A DNA stretch of 58,940 nucleotides, taken from positions 1-58,940 of the forward strand of contig DUNG01000033.1 of NCBI GenBank assembly GCA_012839475.1, written 5' to 3'. The position numbers were made by a program, and so were the translations under genes. Below are positions 9,098-17,508 of the stretch, piece after piece (position 1 is the stretch's first letter; the number at the start of each line of letters is the position of its first letter). The notes under the pieces were generated by a model that saw nothing but the letters and a program-made list of their open reading frames with translations, was not told the DNA's origin and did no database searches. This DNA comes from Petrimonas sp. Lineage in GTDB: Bacteria > Bacteroidota > Bacteroidia > Bacteroidales > Dysgonomonadaceae.

Positions 9098-10474
9098 TTA
9101 ACGGAATAGTTCGTTTTCGCTTTGCATCTTCTCTATTTTCCGGTACAATGAGAACCTGGAGATACCCAACAGGTCGGCCGCTTGGTTCAAGTTGCCATTC
9201 GTTTGGCTAAGTGCTTTCTCGATGGCCGCCTGCTCTAACTCTTTCAAGTTCAGGTTTTCCTGCTTCACCTTTCGTGAAACCGGCTTTAGCAGAAAATCGT
9301 CGCTCGAAAGGGTGTAACCCGACGATAAGATCACGGCACGTTCCAGGGCGTGTTGCAGTTCGCGCACGTTGCCGGGCCAGTGGTAGCTGTTGAGTTTTCG
9401 CATGGCCGAGGATGAGATGCCGCGAATATCCTTTTTGTATTTTTTCGTGAAACGCTCCAGAAAGTGGTGCGCGAGCAGTTCGATGTCGCCGCCACGTTCA
9501 CGAAGTGGTGGGATATGCAGCTCGATGGTGTTGATGCGATACAGCAAATCCTGCCGGAACTCCCCCGTGGCTACCATCTCGTGTATATCGGCGTTGGTCG
9601 CGCACAGCAAGCGCACGTTGATATGGATGGGCGTGGTTCCGCCCAAACGGGTTACTTGTTGCTTTTCGATGGCCGTGAGCAGTTTCATCTGCATGGCGGG
9701 CGTTAGGTTTCCAATCTCGTCTAAGAAAAGCGTACCTCCCGACGCGATTTCAAACCTACCGCTCTTCTCTTTTTTGGCATCGGTAAACGCCCCCTTTTCA
9801 TACCCGTAAAGTTCACTTTCGAACAGTGATTCGGGGATGGTTCCCAGGTCGATGTGCACGAAAGGTTTATCGGCCCGCGAGGAGGTGTGATACAGCAGGT
9901 GGGCGACCAGATCTTTCCCCGTGCCGTTCTCGCCCAATATCAAGATATTGGCATCAGTGTCTTTCAGCTTGTCGATGGTCTCAAAAAGGGCGAGCATTGG
10001 TACACTCTCCCCGATGATTTCGGGGAAGGACTGGTGGCTTTGCAATGCCGCCACCTGCTTTTTTAGTCGTGACACCTCCGTGCGGCTGCGGCGCAACTGC
10101 ACGGCAGATGCCACCGTGGCCAACAGCTTGTCCTTGGCCCAAGGCTTGGGGATAAAATCAGTGGCACCCGCTTTAATGGCTTGCACCGCTTTCTCCGTGT
10201 CGGAATAGGCGGTAATGAAGATCACCACGGCATCGGGATCGATCTCTTTTATCTTTTTCAACCATAGAAAACCCTCCTGCCCGCTATCGGCATCTTGCGT
10301 GAAGTTCATATCCAGCAAGATTACGTCCGGCTCGAACGTCTCCATGAAATGAGGCACCCGTTCGGGCTGGGTAGTAACCTTCACCTTCTCCACGTGCGGT
10401 TTCAGCAGCAGGTTGAGGGCGAAGAGAATATCCTCGTTATCGTCGATGATCAGTATTTTTCCTTGTTTTTGCAT
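9098..10474 (-). CDS. Sigma-54-dependent response regulator (NtrC family)
   Basis: A 458-residue enhancer-binding protein. The receiver domain is at 1-125 with acidic pocket D11/D12, phospho-acceptor D55 and K110. The AAA+ domain has Walker A GENGTGKD at 181-188 and the sigma-54 contact loop GAFTDA at 228-233 (a known variant of GAFTGA). Walker B GGTLFLDEIG follows, and a Fis-type helix-turn-helix (LNQAADLLGISRFSLYRKI) lies at the C-terminus. When phosphorylated it should bind palindromic enhancers and open sigma-54 promoters. The likely targets lie upstream of tolC (11956-11992 and 12047-12062). The gene starts 8 bases after the AAA_14 ATPase gene ends, so it may be co-transcribed with it. 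Confidence 0.95.
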   Translation of the reverse strand: MQKQGKILIIDDNEDILFALNLLLKPHVEKVKVTTQPERVPHFMETFEPDVILLDMNFTQDADSGQEGFLWLKKIKEIDPDAVVIFITAYSDTEKAVQAIKAGATDFIPKPWAKDKLLATVASAVQLRRSRTEVSRLKKQVAALQSHQSFPEIIGESVPMLALFETIDKLKDTDANILILGENGTGKDLVAHLLYHTSSRADKPFVHIDLGTIPESLFESELYGYEKGAFTDAKKEKSGRFEIASGGTLFLDEIGNLTPAMQMKLLTAIEKQQVTRLGGTTPIHINVRLLCATNADIHEMVATGEFRQDLLYRINTIELHIPPLRERGGDIELLAHHFLERFTKKYKKDIRGISSSAMRKLNSYHWPGNVRELQHALERAVILSSGYTLSSDDFLLKPVSRKVKQENLNLKELEQAAIEKALSQTNGNLNQAADLLGISRFSLYRKIEKMQSENELFR

Positions 10475-10482
10475 ATTGCGAT

Positions 10483-11643
10483 CTATATATCCACTTCACT
10501 CCAAGGCACCACTTGCGCCACGCTTCGCTCCTGGCGCTCGTCGCCTCCATAGACCAACGTCTTGGTCAGCTTCACCTTCGTTTCAAGGGCGGCGTAATAA
10601 TTCAAACCCTTAAACAGATCGGGCATAACGGTTCGCGTGGCTTTTATCTCCACGATTTCGGTTTCACGCGGCTTCTCGATAAGCAAATCCACTTCATTGC
10701 CGTGAGAGTCACGCCAAAACCACAAGTCTGTTTGCCTCTCATTTTTATGGTATCTCTTTTTCACGTACTCCGAAATGACCATATTTTCGAATAATGCCCC
10801 CTTTATGGCTTGGTTATCCATTTGAGACACATCGTTTATCCTAAGCAAATGGCATAACAATCCCGTGTCGTGAAAATAGAGCTTCGGTGACTTTGTAACA
10901 CGTTTGCTGAAGTTTCTGTAATAGGGTTGCAACAAGAAAATCACGTAACTGTTTTCTAAAGCGGATAGCCACGATTTAACCGTTGGAGATGATATACCGC
11001 ACTCCTTTGCCAAACTGCTCATATTCAGGATTTGTCCAGCCCTGGTGGCGCATAACGCTAAAAACTTTCGAAACAAACTCATGTCTTGAATAGCAAGCAA
11101 CTCACTTACATCTCGCTGAATATAAGTCTCAATGTAATTGGGGTAGAAATCCGCTGGTTTAATGTCACGGTCGTAGATTGCCGGGTAAAATCCTTTAAGC
11201 AAATGTGCTGTATAGTCATTTTGAAGCCATCCGGCACTTTTTAATTCCTGGAAATCGAACGGGAACAATCTGAAAATGGCAACCCTACCCGCCAGACTTT
11301 GGGTGATGCTTTGCATCAGGTGAAAGTTTTGCGAACCCGAAAAAATAAACTGCCCCATTATCCCGCTGTCATCTACAATAGATTGCACGTATGAAAACAG
11401 GTGTGGCACTCGTTGCACCTCATCGAAAATAACCTGCTTATCGTATTGTTTCAAAAAGCTGCGGGGATCATTTTCCGCGAAACTTCGCATGTCAGGATCT
11501 TCAAGGCTCACGTACCTGTAATCAGAAAACATCCCTCTTAGCAAGGTTGTTTTACCCGACTGCCTTGGTCCCGTGAGAACAATGACAGGGTACTTATCAA
11601 CCATCTGTCTCATTGCGCCCACTATTTCTCGGTGAACTAACAT
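10483..11643 (-). CDS. AAA_14/DUF4143 ATPase
   Basis: A P-loop ATPase of about 386 residues with Walker A GPRQSGKTT near the start, Walker B VIFDEVQ and a sensor-type FIFSGSQN. A winged-helix region follows (ECGISSPTVKSWLSALEN). The C-terminal DUF4143 part has a PD-(D/E)xK-like pattern (GNEVDLLIE, then IVEIKATR). Function of this very common prokaryotic family is not known. The frame is open to 11673, but I prefer the ATG at 11643 (MLVHREIV), which lies about 20 bases after the predicted transcription start. The gene is preceded by a 22-bp repeat array and followed after 8 bases by the response regulator. Confidence 0.88.
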   Translation of the reverse strand: MLVHREIVGAMRQMVDKYPVIVLTGPRQSGKTTLLRGMFSDYRYVSLEDPDMRSFAENDPRSFLKQYDKQVIFDEVQRVPHLFSYVQSIVDDSGIMGQFIFSGSQNFHLMQSITQSLAGRVAIFRLFPFDFQELKSAGWLQNDYTAHLLKGFYPAIYDRDIKPADFYPNYIETYIQRDVSELLAIQDMSLFRKFLALCATRAGQILNMSSLAKECGISSPTVKSWLSALENSYVIFLLQPYYRNFSKRVTKSPKLYFHDTGLLCHLLRINDVSQMDNQAIKGALFENMVISEYVKKRYHKNERQTDLWFWRDSHGNEVDLLIEKPRETEIVEIKATRTVMPDLFKGLNYYAALETKVKLTKTLVYGGDERQERSVAQVVPWSEVDI

Positions 11644-11670
11644 GGTTATTCTTTGAATTCGTTCGCGGTG

Positions 11671-11701
11671 CAAATATAGTGGATATTTTATTATTACACA
11701 A
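11671..11701 (-). promoter_or_regulatory. Promoter of the AAA_14 ATPase (and perhaps of the two-component genes)
   Basis: On the minus strand the -7 box reads TATATTTG (11671-11678, exact TAnnTTTG). A TTG (-33) lies at 11699-11701 with a 20-base spacer, as expected for the Bacteroidota housekeeping sigma. The -33 lies inside the first unit of the 22-bp repeat array, so a protein bound to the array would touch the promoter. The layout supports the ATG at 11643 as start. Confidence 0.6.
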
Positions 11702-11802
11702 GAAATATTTTAAGTTTACACAAGCATAATTTTAAATATGCACAAATAATATTTTAGATTTACACAGATTGGATTTTATATTTACACAAGTCAGGCTTTA
11801 AA
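11693..11802. repeat. Array of five degenerate 22-bp direct repeats
   Basis: Five consecutive units start at 11693, 11715, 11737, 11759 and 11781 with an exact 22-base period. A weaker continuation begins at 11803. The consensus is about TTTACACAAG-N4-ATTTTAAA. The ACACAA core recurs at 11696, 11718, 11740 (GCACAA), 11762 and 11784. Units are diverged but in strict register, which suggests selection on spacing of two helical turns rather than recent slippage. The array overlaps the -33 region of the ATPase promoter and probably binds a repressor or the ATPase itself; that role is inferred. Confidence 0.8.
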
Positions 11803-11955
11803 TTTGCAGTGCTATGAATTTGTCCGACAGTATCAAACCTGTTTTATCTTTATCCACCTTCCAGCCTTTTGTGACAATTGTAAGCCTTAAACGACCAATT
11901 TTGAACCTAACGCGTATTTACCCTACAAATGTACATATATTTCCTTTATAAAAAG

Positions 11956-11992
11956 TGTGCGAAATCGAACATTTTTTGTGCGAAGCCGCACA
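11956..11992. promoter_or_regulatory. Tandem palindromic enhancer (UAS) for the sigma-54 regulator
   Basis: Two dyads of the form TGTGCG-N4-CGCACA. Site 1 at 11956-11971 matches 11 of 12 half-site bases (right half CGAACA). Site 2 at 11977-11992 is perfect. They start 21 bases apart, so both lie on the same DNA face. They are centred about 90 and 110 bases upstream of the predicted start of the -24/-12 promoter, the usual place for NtrC-type activator dimers. I infer the ligand is the response regulator encoded at 9098-10474. Confidence 0.7.
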
Positions 11993-12046
11993 TTTAACGA
12001 ACGGGGCAGAGAATGTATCTGTCTATTTATAAGCAAGTTATCCACT

Positions 12047-12062
12047 TGGCACATCTTTTGTT
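12047..12062 (+). promoter_or_regulatory. Sigma-54 (-24/-12) promoter of the exporter operon
   Basis: TGGCACA-N4-TTGTT matches the sigma-54 consensus TGGCACR-N4-TTGCW at every position but one (C to T in the -12 element), with exact GG-to-GC spacing. The expected start would be near 12073, only a few bases before the tolC ATG at 12077, so the mRNA would be almost leaderless. Enhancers at 11956-11992 and a sigma-54 regulator gene next door support it. Confidence 0.68.
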
Positions 12063-12076
12063 ATACGGTTTTCATT

Positions 12077-13534
12077 ATGAGATACACTTGTTTCATTCTG
12101 CTTGTCCTTCTCTCTTTGGGACAGCTCAACGCCCAAGAGACGCTTCGTTTGACGTTGAACGAAGTGGTGGCGCTTGCCCGGAAACAGTCGCCACAAGCGG
12201 TGGCGGCACGGCACCAGTATCGGGCTGCCTACTGGAACTGGCGCTCGTTCAAGGCCGATTACTTGCCGAGCCTCACCTTCTCGTCCAGTTCGCAACTCAA
12301 CCGCTCCATTAGTCCCATCACCTTACCCGATGGGACGGACAGTTTCGTGCAACGAAACCAGTTGCTCAATGGCGGCACGTTGACCATTAACCAAAACGTC
12401 GCCTTGCTGGGTGGGAGCTTTTTCGTGCAAAGCGGGCTGCAGCGGCTGGATATTTTTTCCGAAAGGCAGAAGTCGTTCAAGTCCACCCCCGTGTTGATTG
12501 GCTATTCGCAAAGTCTTTCCGGGTACAATTCTCTGAAGTGGAACAAGCGGATTGAGCCCGTGCGGTATGAAGCGGCCAAAAAGCAATATGTAGAGACACT
12601 TGAGTTAACGGCTTCGGCGGCGGCGATGAAGTTTTTCCAACTGGCCACGGCGCAGAGCAATTTTCAATCGGCAAGCTACAATTACGCCAATGCCGACACG
12701 CTGTTTCACTACGCGCAGGGGCGTTACGAAATCGGCACGATAACCGAGAACGAGATGTTGCAGCTCGAGATCAATTACCTCACGGAACAGACGAACCGAC
12801 TGAATGCCCGCATCGAGATGGACGACCGCATTCAAGATTTACGCAGTTTCCTGGGAATTACCGAGAACGTGGATATCGTGGTGGATGTGAGCGAATCGGT
12901 TCCCGACTTCACGGTTCCCGTGAACGAGGCGCTGCAGCTTGCCCTGCAAAACAGCCCCGATATGGAGCTGCTTGCCCTGCAAAAACTGCAAAGTGAAAGC
13001 GCGCTGGCTTCCGCCGAAGCCTCGCGGGGATTTAAAGCCGATCTCTACATGCAGTTGGGACTGTCGCAAACCGACACCCATTTTGATAAAGTCTATCAAA
13101 ACCCGCTGAACCAGCAGTTGGTCAGCTTGGGCATTCGTATTCCCATCTTGGATTGGGGTGTGGGACGGGGACGGGTGGAGGTGGCAAAGAGCAACCTCGA
13201 AAGGGTAAAAATCAATATCGCCCAAGCGCAGATCGATTTTGAAGCCAACGTGATAAAGCTGGTGAAGCAGTTCAACTTGCAGGCCGCCAAGGTCGCCATC
13301 GCGCGAAAGACATCGGAGCGTGCCGCTCGCCGCAACGACGTGGCGTACCGCCTCTACCTGCTTGGGAAATCGACCGTGCTCGACCTGAACGCCGCCATTG
13401 CCGAGAAAGACCGCTCTCAACGCTACTATATCAGCGAACTGCGAAGCTACTGGAGCCTCTATTACGGTTTGCGGAGCATCACGGGATGGGATTTTGAAAA
13501 AAACCATCCGGTTTTAAATGAAGTCATTGATTAG
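12077..13534 (+). CDS. TolC-family outer-membrane efflux protein
   Basis: An outer-membrane channel of about 485 residues. The frame is open from 11957, but the ATG at 12077 begins a clear signal peptide (MRYTCFILLVLLSLGQLNAQ), so the extra 40 codons are upstream regulatory DNA. Two TolC-type coiled-coil repeats are visible: long Ala/Gln/Asn-rich helices near residues 150-240 and 360-440. Conserved patterns include YEIGTITENEMLQLEINYL and the C-terminal counterpart YRLYLLGKSTVLDLN. It is the first gene of the exporter locus and should connect through the HlyD-type adaptor to the inner-membrane FtsX-type permease. Confidence 0.92.
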   Translation: MRYTCFILLVLLSLGQLNAQETLRLTLNEVVALARKQSPQAVAARHQYRAAYWNWRSFKADYLPSLTFSSSSQLNRSISPITLPDGTDSFVQRNQLLNGGTLTINQNVALLGGSFFVQSGLQRLDIFSERQKSFKSTPVLIGYSQSLSGYNSLKWNKRIEPVRYEAAKKQYVETLELTASAAAMKFFQLATAQSNFQSASYNYANADTLFHYAQGRYEIGTITENEMLQLEINYLTEQTNRLNARIEMDDRIQDLRSFLGITENVDIVVDVSESVPDFTVPVNEALQLALQNSPDMELLALQKLQSESALASAEASRGFKADLYMQLGLSQTDTHFDKVYQNPLNQQLVSLGIRIPILDWGVGRGRVEVAKSNLERVKINIAQAQIDFEANVIKLVKQFNLQAAKVAIARKTSERAARRNDVAYRLYLLGKSTVLDLNAAIAEKDRSQRYYISELRSYWSLYYGLRSITGWDFEKNHPVLNEVID

Positions 13535-13551
13535 TTTTTTCGTGTAAAAGT

Positions 13552-13613
13552 AAAGTGTAACTTTATTTTTACATGTATTTTTAAAGTACAACTTTATTAT
13601 TGCATGGATTTTT
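13552..13613. repeat. Two 31-bp tandem repeats with internal dyads
   Basis: Units at 13552-13582 and 13583-13613 differ at 5 of 31 positions. Each begins with a dyad AAAGT-N3-ACTTT, followed by an A/T-rich stretch with CATG. The 31-base period is three helical turns. They lie in the 248-base gap between tolC and hlyD, 18 bases after the tolC stop. They could be operators for a second promoter or RNA hairpins that set the tolC to hlyD expression ratio. Confidence 0.7.
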
Positions 13614-13782
13614 GATATAAGAATGCAGACATCAAATATTATATTTCAACGCCTTGGACGGGTAACCCGTTAGACGTAAAGGCAGTAAATATTCCAACAT
13701 GGCACCAATGGCTATCGGCCAATAGCTAAAAACTAACAGTGAATAACTAACGGTCAATAGCATCAGCAAAAAACTAAACATA

Positions 13783-15111
13783 ATGGAAAAACTAGAACCC
13801 CAAACTCGGAATTCGAATCAAGGAATGAATAACTCCTTCCACGAATCCCGCGATTCCACCATGGACAAGAAACTACCCAAGAAATCGTTCTTTCAGAAAT
13901 ATAAATTTCATTTATCGGCAGGCGTCCTCTTCTTGGCCTTTCTTGTTTACGTGCTTTTCAGCGTGTCGGGTGGGCGGAAGCTGCGCATTGACAACGAGAA
14001 AATATCCATAGCCGATGTGGCGGAAGACAAGTTTTTGGATTACGTGGATACCGAGGGTATCGTGCAACCCATCATGACTATCAAGCTTAACGCCATGGAG
14101 GCGGGGATGGTGCAGCAAATCGTTGCCGAGGAGGGGGCGATGCTCAACCAAGGTGACACGGTGTTGGTGCTGAAAAACCCCGACCTGGAACGGGTTATTG
14201 AAGAGCAACAAGACGAATGGGAAAAACAACACATTCTCTATGAAGAGAAAAAGGTGGAAATGGAACAAAAGTCAATCCTTCTACGCCAGCAAACCCTGCA
14301 AGCCCGCTACGAGCTGAGCAGATTGGAGAAAGATTTCGAGTTGGGACAAGAAGAGTTCGCCATGGGCGTGAAAAGTAAGGCGCAGCTCGATGTACAGCAA
14401 GAGGAGTATAACTACAAAACCCAAAACACCACTCTGCAGTTGGAGGGACTTCGCCACGATAGCGCCGCCACCCTGTTGCGCCGCGAACTGATGGATAGAG
14501 ACCTGGAGCGTGCCCGGAAAAACACCGCTCACGTCCGGGGACGAATGGACAACCTGGTGGTTCGCGCGCCCATTTCCGGACAACTCAGTTTTTTGAAAGC
14601 AACATTGGGGCAACGTGTCGGTCAATCCGAAAGCATAGGCGAGATAAAAGTGATGGACAACTTCAAGCTGAGCACCCGGTTAAGTGAATATTACATCGAC
14701 AGGATCACGGTTGGTTTGCCCGCGTCGGTAACCTATCAAGGCGAAAAATACCCGCTCAAGGTGTCGAAAGTGGTTCCCGAGGTAAAGGATCGGCAGTTTG
14801 AGGTGGAGTTGGTTTTCGTCGGTGAAAAACCCGATAACGTGCGCATCGGGAAAAGTTACCGTGTGCAGGTGGAACTGGGACAGCCTGAGACGGCTATCGT
14901 GATCCCGAGGGGCGACTTTTTCCAAACAACGGGTGGACAGTGGATTTACAAGATGAACAGGTCGGGCGACCGTGCCGTACGCGTCCCGATAACTATCGGG
15001 CGACAAAACCCCACGCGATACGAGGTGCTTTCGGGGCTCGATCCCGGCGATAAGGTCGTGGTAAGCGGGTACGCCAATTTTGGCGACGTGGAGGAACTGC
15101 TTATTAAATAG
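13783..15111 (+). CDS. HlyD/MacA-type periplasmic adaptor subunit
   Basis: A membrane-fusion protein of up to 442 residues with one N-terminal membrane anchor (LSAGVLFLAFLVYVLFSV). A split biotinyl-lipoyl domain follows (VQQIVAEEGAMLNQGDTV, and VRAPISGQLSFLKATLGQ after the hairpin). The long alpha-helical hairpin at about 140-260 is rich in Glu/Gln/Lys. Beta-barrel and membrane-proximal domains end in LSGLDPGDKVVVSGYANF. An ATG at 13861 (MDKKLPKK) is an alternative start. It joins the permease to TolC. The 248-base gap upstream holds the 31-bp repeats and a 13-base dyad (13658-13670), so it may have additional regulation. Confidence 0.9.
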   Translation: MEKLEPQTRNSNQGMNNSFHESRDSTMDKKLPKKSFFQKYKFHLSAGVLFLAFLVYVLFSVSGGRKLRIDNEKISIADVAEDKFLDYVDTEGIVQPIMTIKLNAMEAGMVQQIVAEEGAMLNQGDTVLVLKNPDLERVIEEQQDEWEKQHILYEEKKVEMEQKSILLRQQTLQARYELSRLEKDFELGQEEFAMGVKSKAQLDVQQEEYNYKTQNTTLQLEGLRHDSAATLLRRELMDRDLERARKNTAHVRGRMDNLVVRAPISGQLSFLKATLGQRVGQSESIGEIKVMDNFKLSTRLSEYYIDRITVGLPASVTYQGEKYPLKVSKVVPEVKDRQFEVELVFVGEKPDNVRIGKSYRVQVELGQPETAIVIPRGDFFQTTGGQWIYKMNRSGDRAVRVPITIGRQNPTRYEVLSGLDPGDKVVVSGYANFGDVEELLIK

Positions 15112-15201
15112 TTTCGAGTTAAAAATCGGCAGGTTCGAGTTGTAAGAGTTTTAGTTGAGGGTTCAACGTTGATGACAGACAGACAAAAATTGCGAATACC
15201 T

Positions 15202-17508
15202 ATGTTTCTACATTATCTAAAAATAGCGTGGCGAAACCTGTGCAAGTACAAGACCCAAACCGTTGTCAGCATATTGGGTTTGGCTATCGGCTTCACGGCG
15301 TTCGCGTTCACCCTATCGTGGATCCGGTACGAGATGGGGTACGACAGCCATAATCCCGACAGAGATAGGATTTATATGGTTGCCAAAGTAAATAAAAAGG
15401 AAGAAGGAGGTTTGTCTAAAAGAGTACCGGATGCCTTGGCTGAATACCTGAAAAATAGTTTTCCTGAAGTGGAAGCAGCCACCATGGTGGGAGTATATAA
15501 CAATATGATGATTAATGACTCTTCGGTTTCCTTGCATTCGATTCACACGGACACCGCATTTTTCAACGTTTTTTACCCCGATATGGCTGTCCAAATCCCG
15601 GAGCCATTGCCTAAAAATGGCATTACTTTCGTTACCTCACCCGGGTACCGGATATTGAAGCAAAGCGGCTTACCTGACAGTTTACTGATGGATTACAAAA
15701 CAGTTCCCCGGAAAAATCTTCACAGTAATGTTGCCTACGATCAAATAACTGTTCGCCCTTCCAAACTGACTGACGAGAGATATTCACCGTGGGTGTATTA
15801 TTCAAAATCGGCATTTATTCGTGTTTATCCGGGAATAAATATTGACGCATTACAACAGAAACTCGACAGCATCGAGGTAGAAAATTCAATGCAAGGGGTA
15901 ATGTCCTACAAACTCATTCCCCTGAAAGAGGTGCATTACACTATCCCCAATGCTGACACGAACATCAAGTTTAATCACTTGCGGATATTTGTCGGCGTAG
16001 CCTTGCTGGTTTTTTTGTGCGCGCTGTTCAACTACGTGATGCTGTTTATCAACAGGATTAAGGTCAGGAGCCGGGAACTGGCTTTGCGGAAAGTGACGGG
16101 TAGCGGTACCATGCAGTTATTGACTTTGCTGCTTTGCGAGTTCTTGATAATTCTGCTTTTATCGCTGTTCATCGGTGGTCTGCTTACCGAATTGCTTTTC
16201 CCCGTTTTCACGAAACTGTCGCAAATTGAAGCTCCGAGAAGCTATTTCGCGGGAGAGATGGCGCTGTACGCGATTGGGTTAATCATTCTTTCGGGAATTT
16301 TCGCTTTCGTCCCCGTCCATTATTTTATGAAACGGAGCATTTCTGAAAATATTCAACCCGAGACGAGACGACGTTTCGGTTTCAAAAACAGTTTCACGCT
16401 CATAAGTATCGGCTTACAACTTTTTATTGGCATTTTACTTATTTTCTCAACATCGGTTTTTTTCTATCAGATACGGTTATTAAATCGTGGCGAAATCGGC
16501 TTTAACAGACAAAACGTTAACCAGATGGATATGTGGTCATTGCATGACCCTGTCCTGTTAGAAGAGGTGAAAAGTGTTCCGGGGGTGGAAGATGCCATCT
16601 ATTTTCCACAGGCTTTTTTACCAAGTAGAGGCAGTGCATCTACCCGAATTATGTTAGACAAAGGAACACCTTCGGAACGCATGCAAGATTTCGAATTGTT
16701 TAATGTCCATGCGCCCTATTTTTTCGAGTTCTTTGATATACAATTGCTTCAAGGACGTGTAATGGATGAAAACGAAACAGGTGTATGCATAATAAATGAA
16801 ACCGCGAAAAAACTGATTGGAAAAGAAAATCCCCTTGGCGAAAAGTTGAACGATTACTGGACGATTGTCGGCATAATCCCCGATTTGCATGTTCAGTCTC
16901 CCTTACTGCCCATTCAGCCTACCATATACCGAACGCTAAAAGATGGCGGTGGTGCCAATGTGATCGGAAGCACCATTGCCTATAAATACGCGAAAGATTT
17001 TCGCGAAAAAACGGAACAAGCCATAGAAGAAATTGCAAGGAAAAAAGACAATATGCCCTACAATCGGGGAAACTTCACGAATATGGAAGAGGTTTACTCC
17101 GAATATACTAAATCGGAGCGTTGGTTGCTTATCTTGTTGGGTGTCATGACCGCCGTAGCCATCACGATCGCCGTTCTCGGCATTTACTCGATGATCACGC
17201 TGGGGTGCAACCAGCGGCGTAAGGAGATGGCCATTCGCAAGGTGAACGGCGCGAAGGCGAAAGAGATTTTGGCGCTTTTTTTCCGCCAGTACCTCGCGGT
17301 GACGGTAGCGGCTTGCGCGGTGGCGTTCCCCGTCGGCATTTACGTGATGCAGCGATGGCTGGAGCAGTACACCCGCCGGGTGTCGATGGAGTGGTGGCTT
17401 TTCGCGGGCGTGTTCGTCTTGGTAGTCGCCATCGTTTTCATTAGCATGGCGTTCAGGGTATGGAAGGCGGCAAACGAAAACCCGGCAGAAGTGGTGAAAG
17501 CGGAATAA
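15202..17508 (+). CDS. ABC transporter permease, MacB_PCD/FtsX family (full-length, 8-TM type)
   Basis: A permease of about 768 residues made of two MacB-like halves, each with an N-terminal helix, a periplasmic domain and FtsX-type helices. The usual Bacteroidota opening MFLHYLKIAWRNL begins at 15202; an upstream ATG at 15169 adds 11 residues. The first FtsX block includes RIKVRSRELALRKVTGSG and the second GCNQRRKEMAIRKVNGAKAKE, both classic coupling motifs. It probably exports a compound, peptide or lipid. Composition is uneven: roughly 15350-17100 looks more AT-rich than both ends, as if its middle came by recombination from a relative. It is followed by the ATPase after 188 bases. Confidence 0.9.
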   Translation: MFLHYLKIAWRNLCKYKTQTVVSILGLAIGFTAFAFTLSWIRYEMGYDSHNPDRDRIYMVAKVNKKEEGGLSKRVPDALAEYLKNSFPEVEAATMVGVYNNMMINDSSVSLHSIHTDTAFFNVFYPDMAVQIPEPLPKNGITFVTSPGYRILKQSGLPDSLLMDYKTVPRKNLHSNVAYDQITVRPSKLTDERYSPWVYYSKSAFIRVYPGINIDALQQKLDSIEVENSMQGVMSYKLIPLKEVHYTIPNADTNIKFNHLRIFVGVALLVFLCALFNYVMLFINRIKVRSRELALRKVTGSGTMQLLTLLLCEFLIILLLSLFIGGLLTELLFPVFTKLSQIEAPRSYFAGEMALYAIGLIILSGIFAFVPVHYFMKRSISENIQPETRRRFGFKNSFTLISIGLQLFIGILLIFSTSVFFYQIRLLNRGEIGFNRQNVNQMDMWSLHDPVLLEEVKSVPGVEDAIYFPQAFLPSRGSASTRIMLDKGTPSERMQDFELFNVHAPYFFEFFDIQLLQGRVMDENETGVCIINETAKKLIGKENPLGEKLNDYWTIVGIIPDLHVQSPLLPIQPTIYRTLKDGGGANVIGSTIAYKYAKDFREKTEQAIEEIARKKDNMPYNRGNFTNMEEVYSEYTKSERWLLILLGVMTAVAITIAVLGIYSMITLGCNQRRKEMAIRKVNGAKAKEILALFFRQYLAVTVAACAVAFPVGIYVMQRWLEQYTRRVSMEWWLFAGVFVLVVAIVFISMAFRVWKAANENPAEVVKAE

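Noticed and set aside
11957-12076. N-terminal extension of the TolC frame back to 11957
   Set aside because: The extra 40 codons would cover the enhancer and -24/-12 promoter and lie before a perfect signal peptide starting at 12077.
13675-13700. A possible sigma-54 element near TGGCACCAATGGCTAT upstream of hlyD
   Set aside because: The GG-to-GC spacing is two bases short of the strict sigma-54 requirement.
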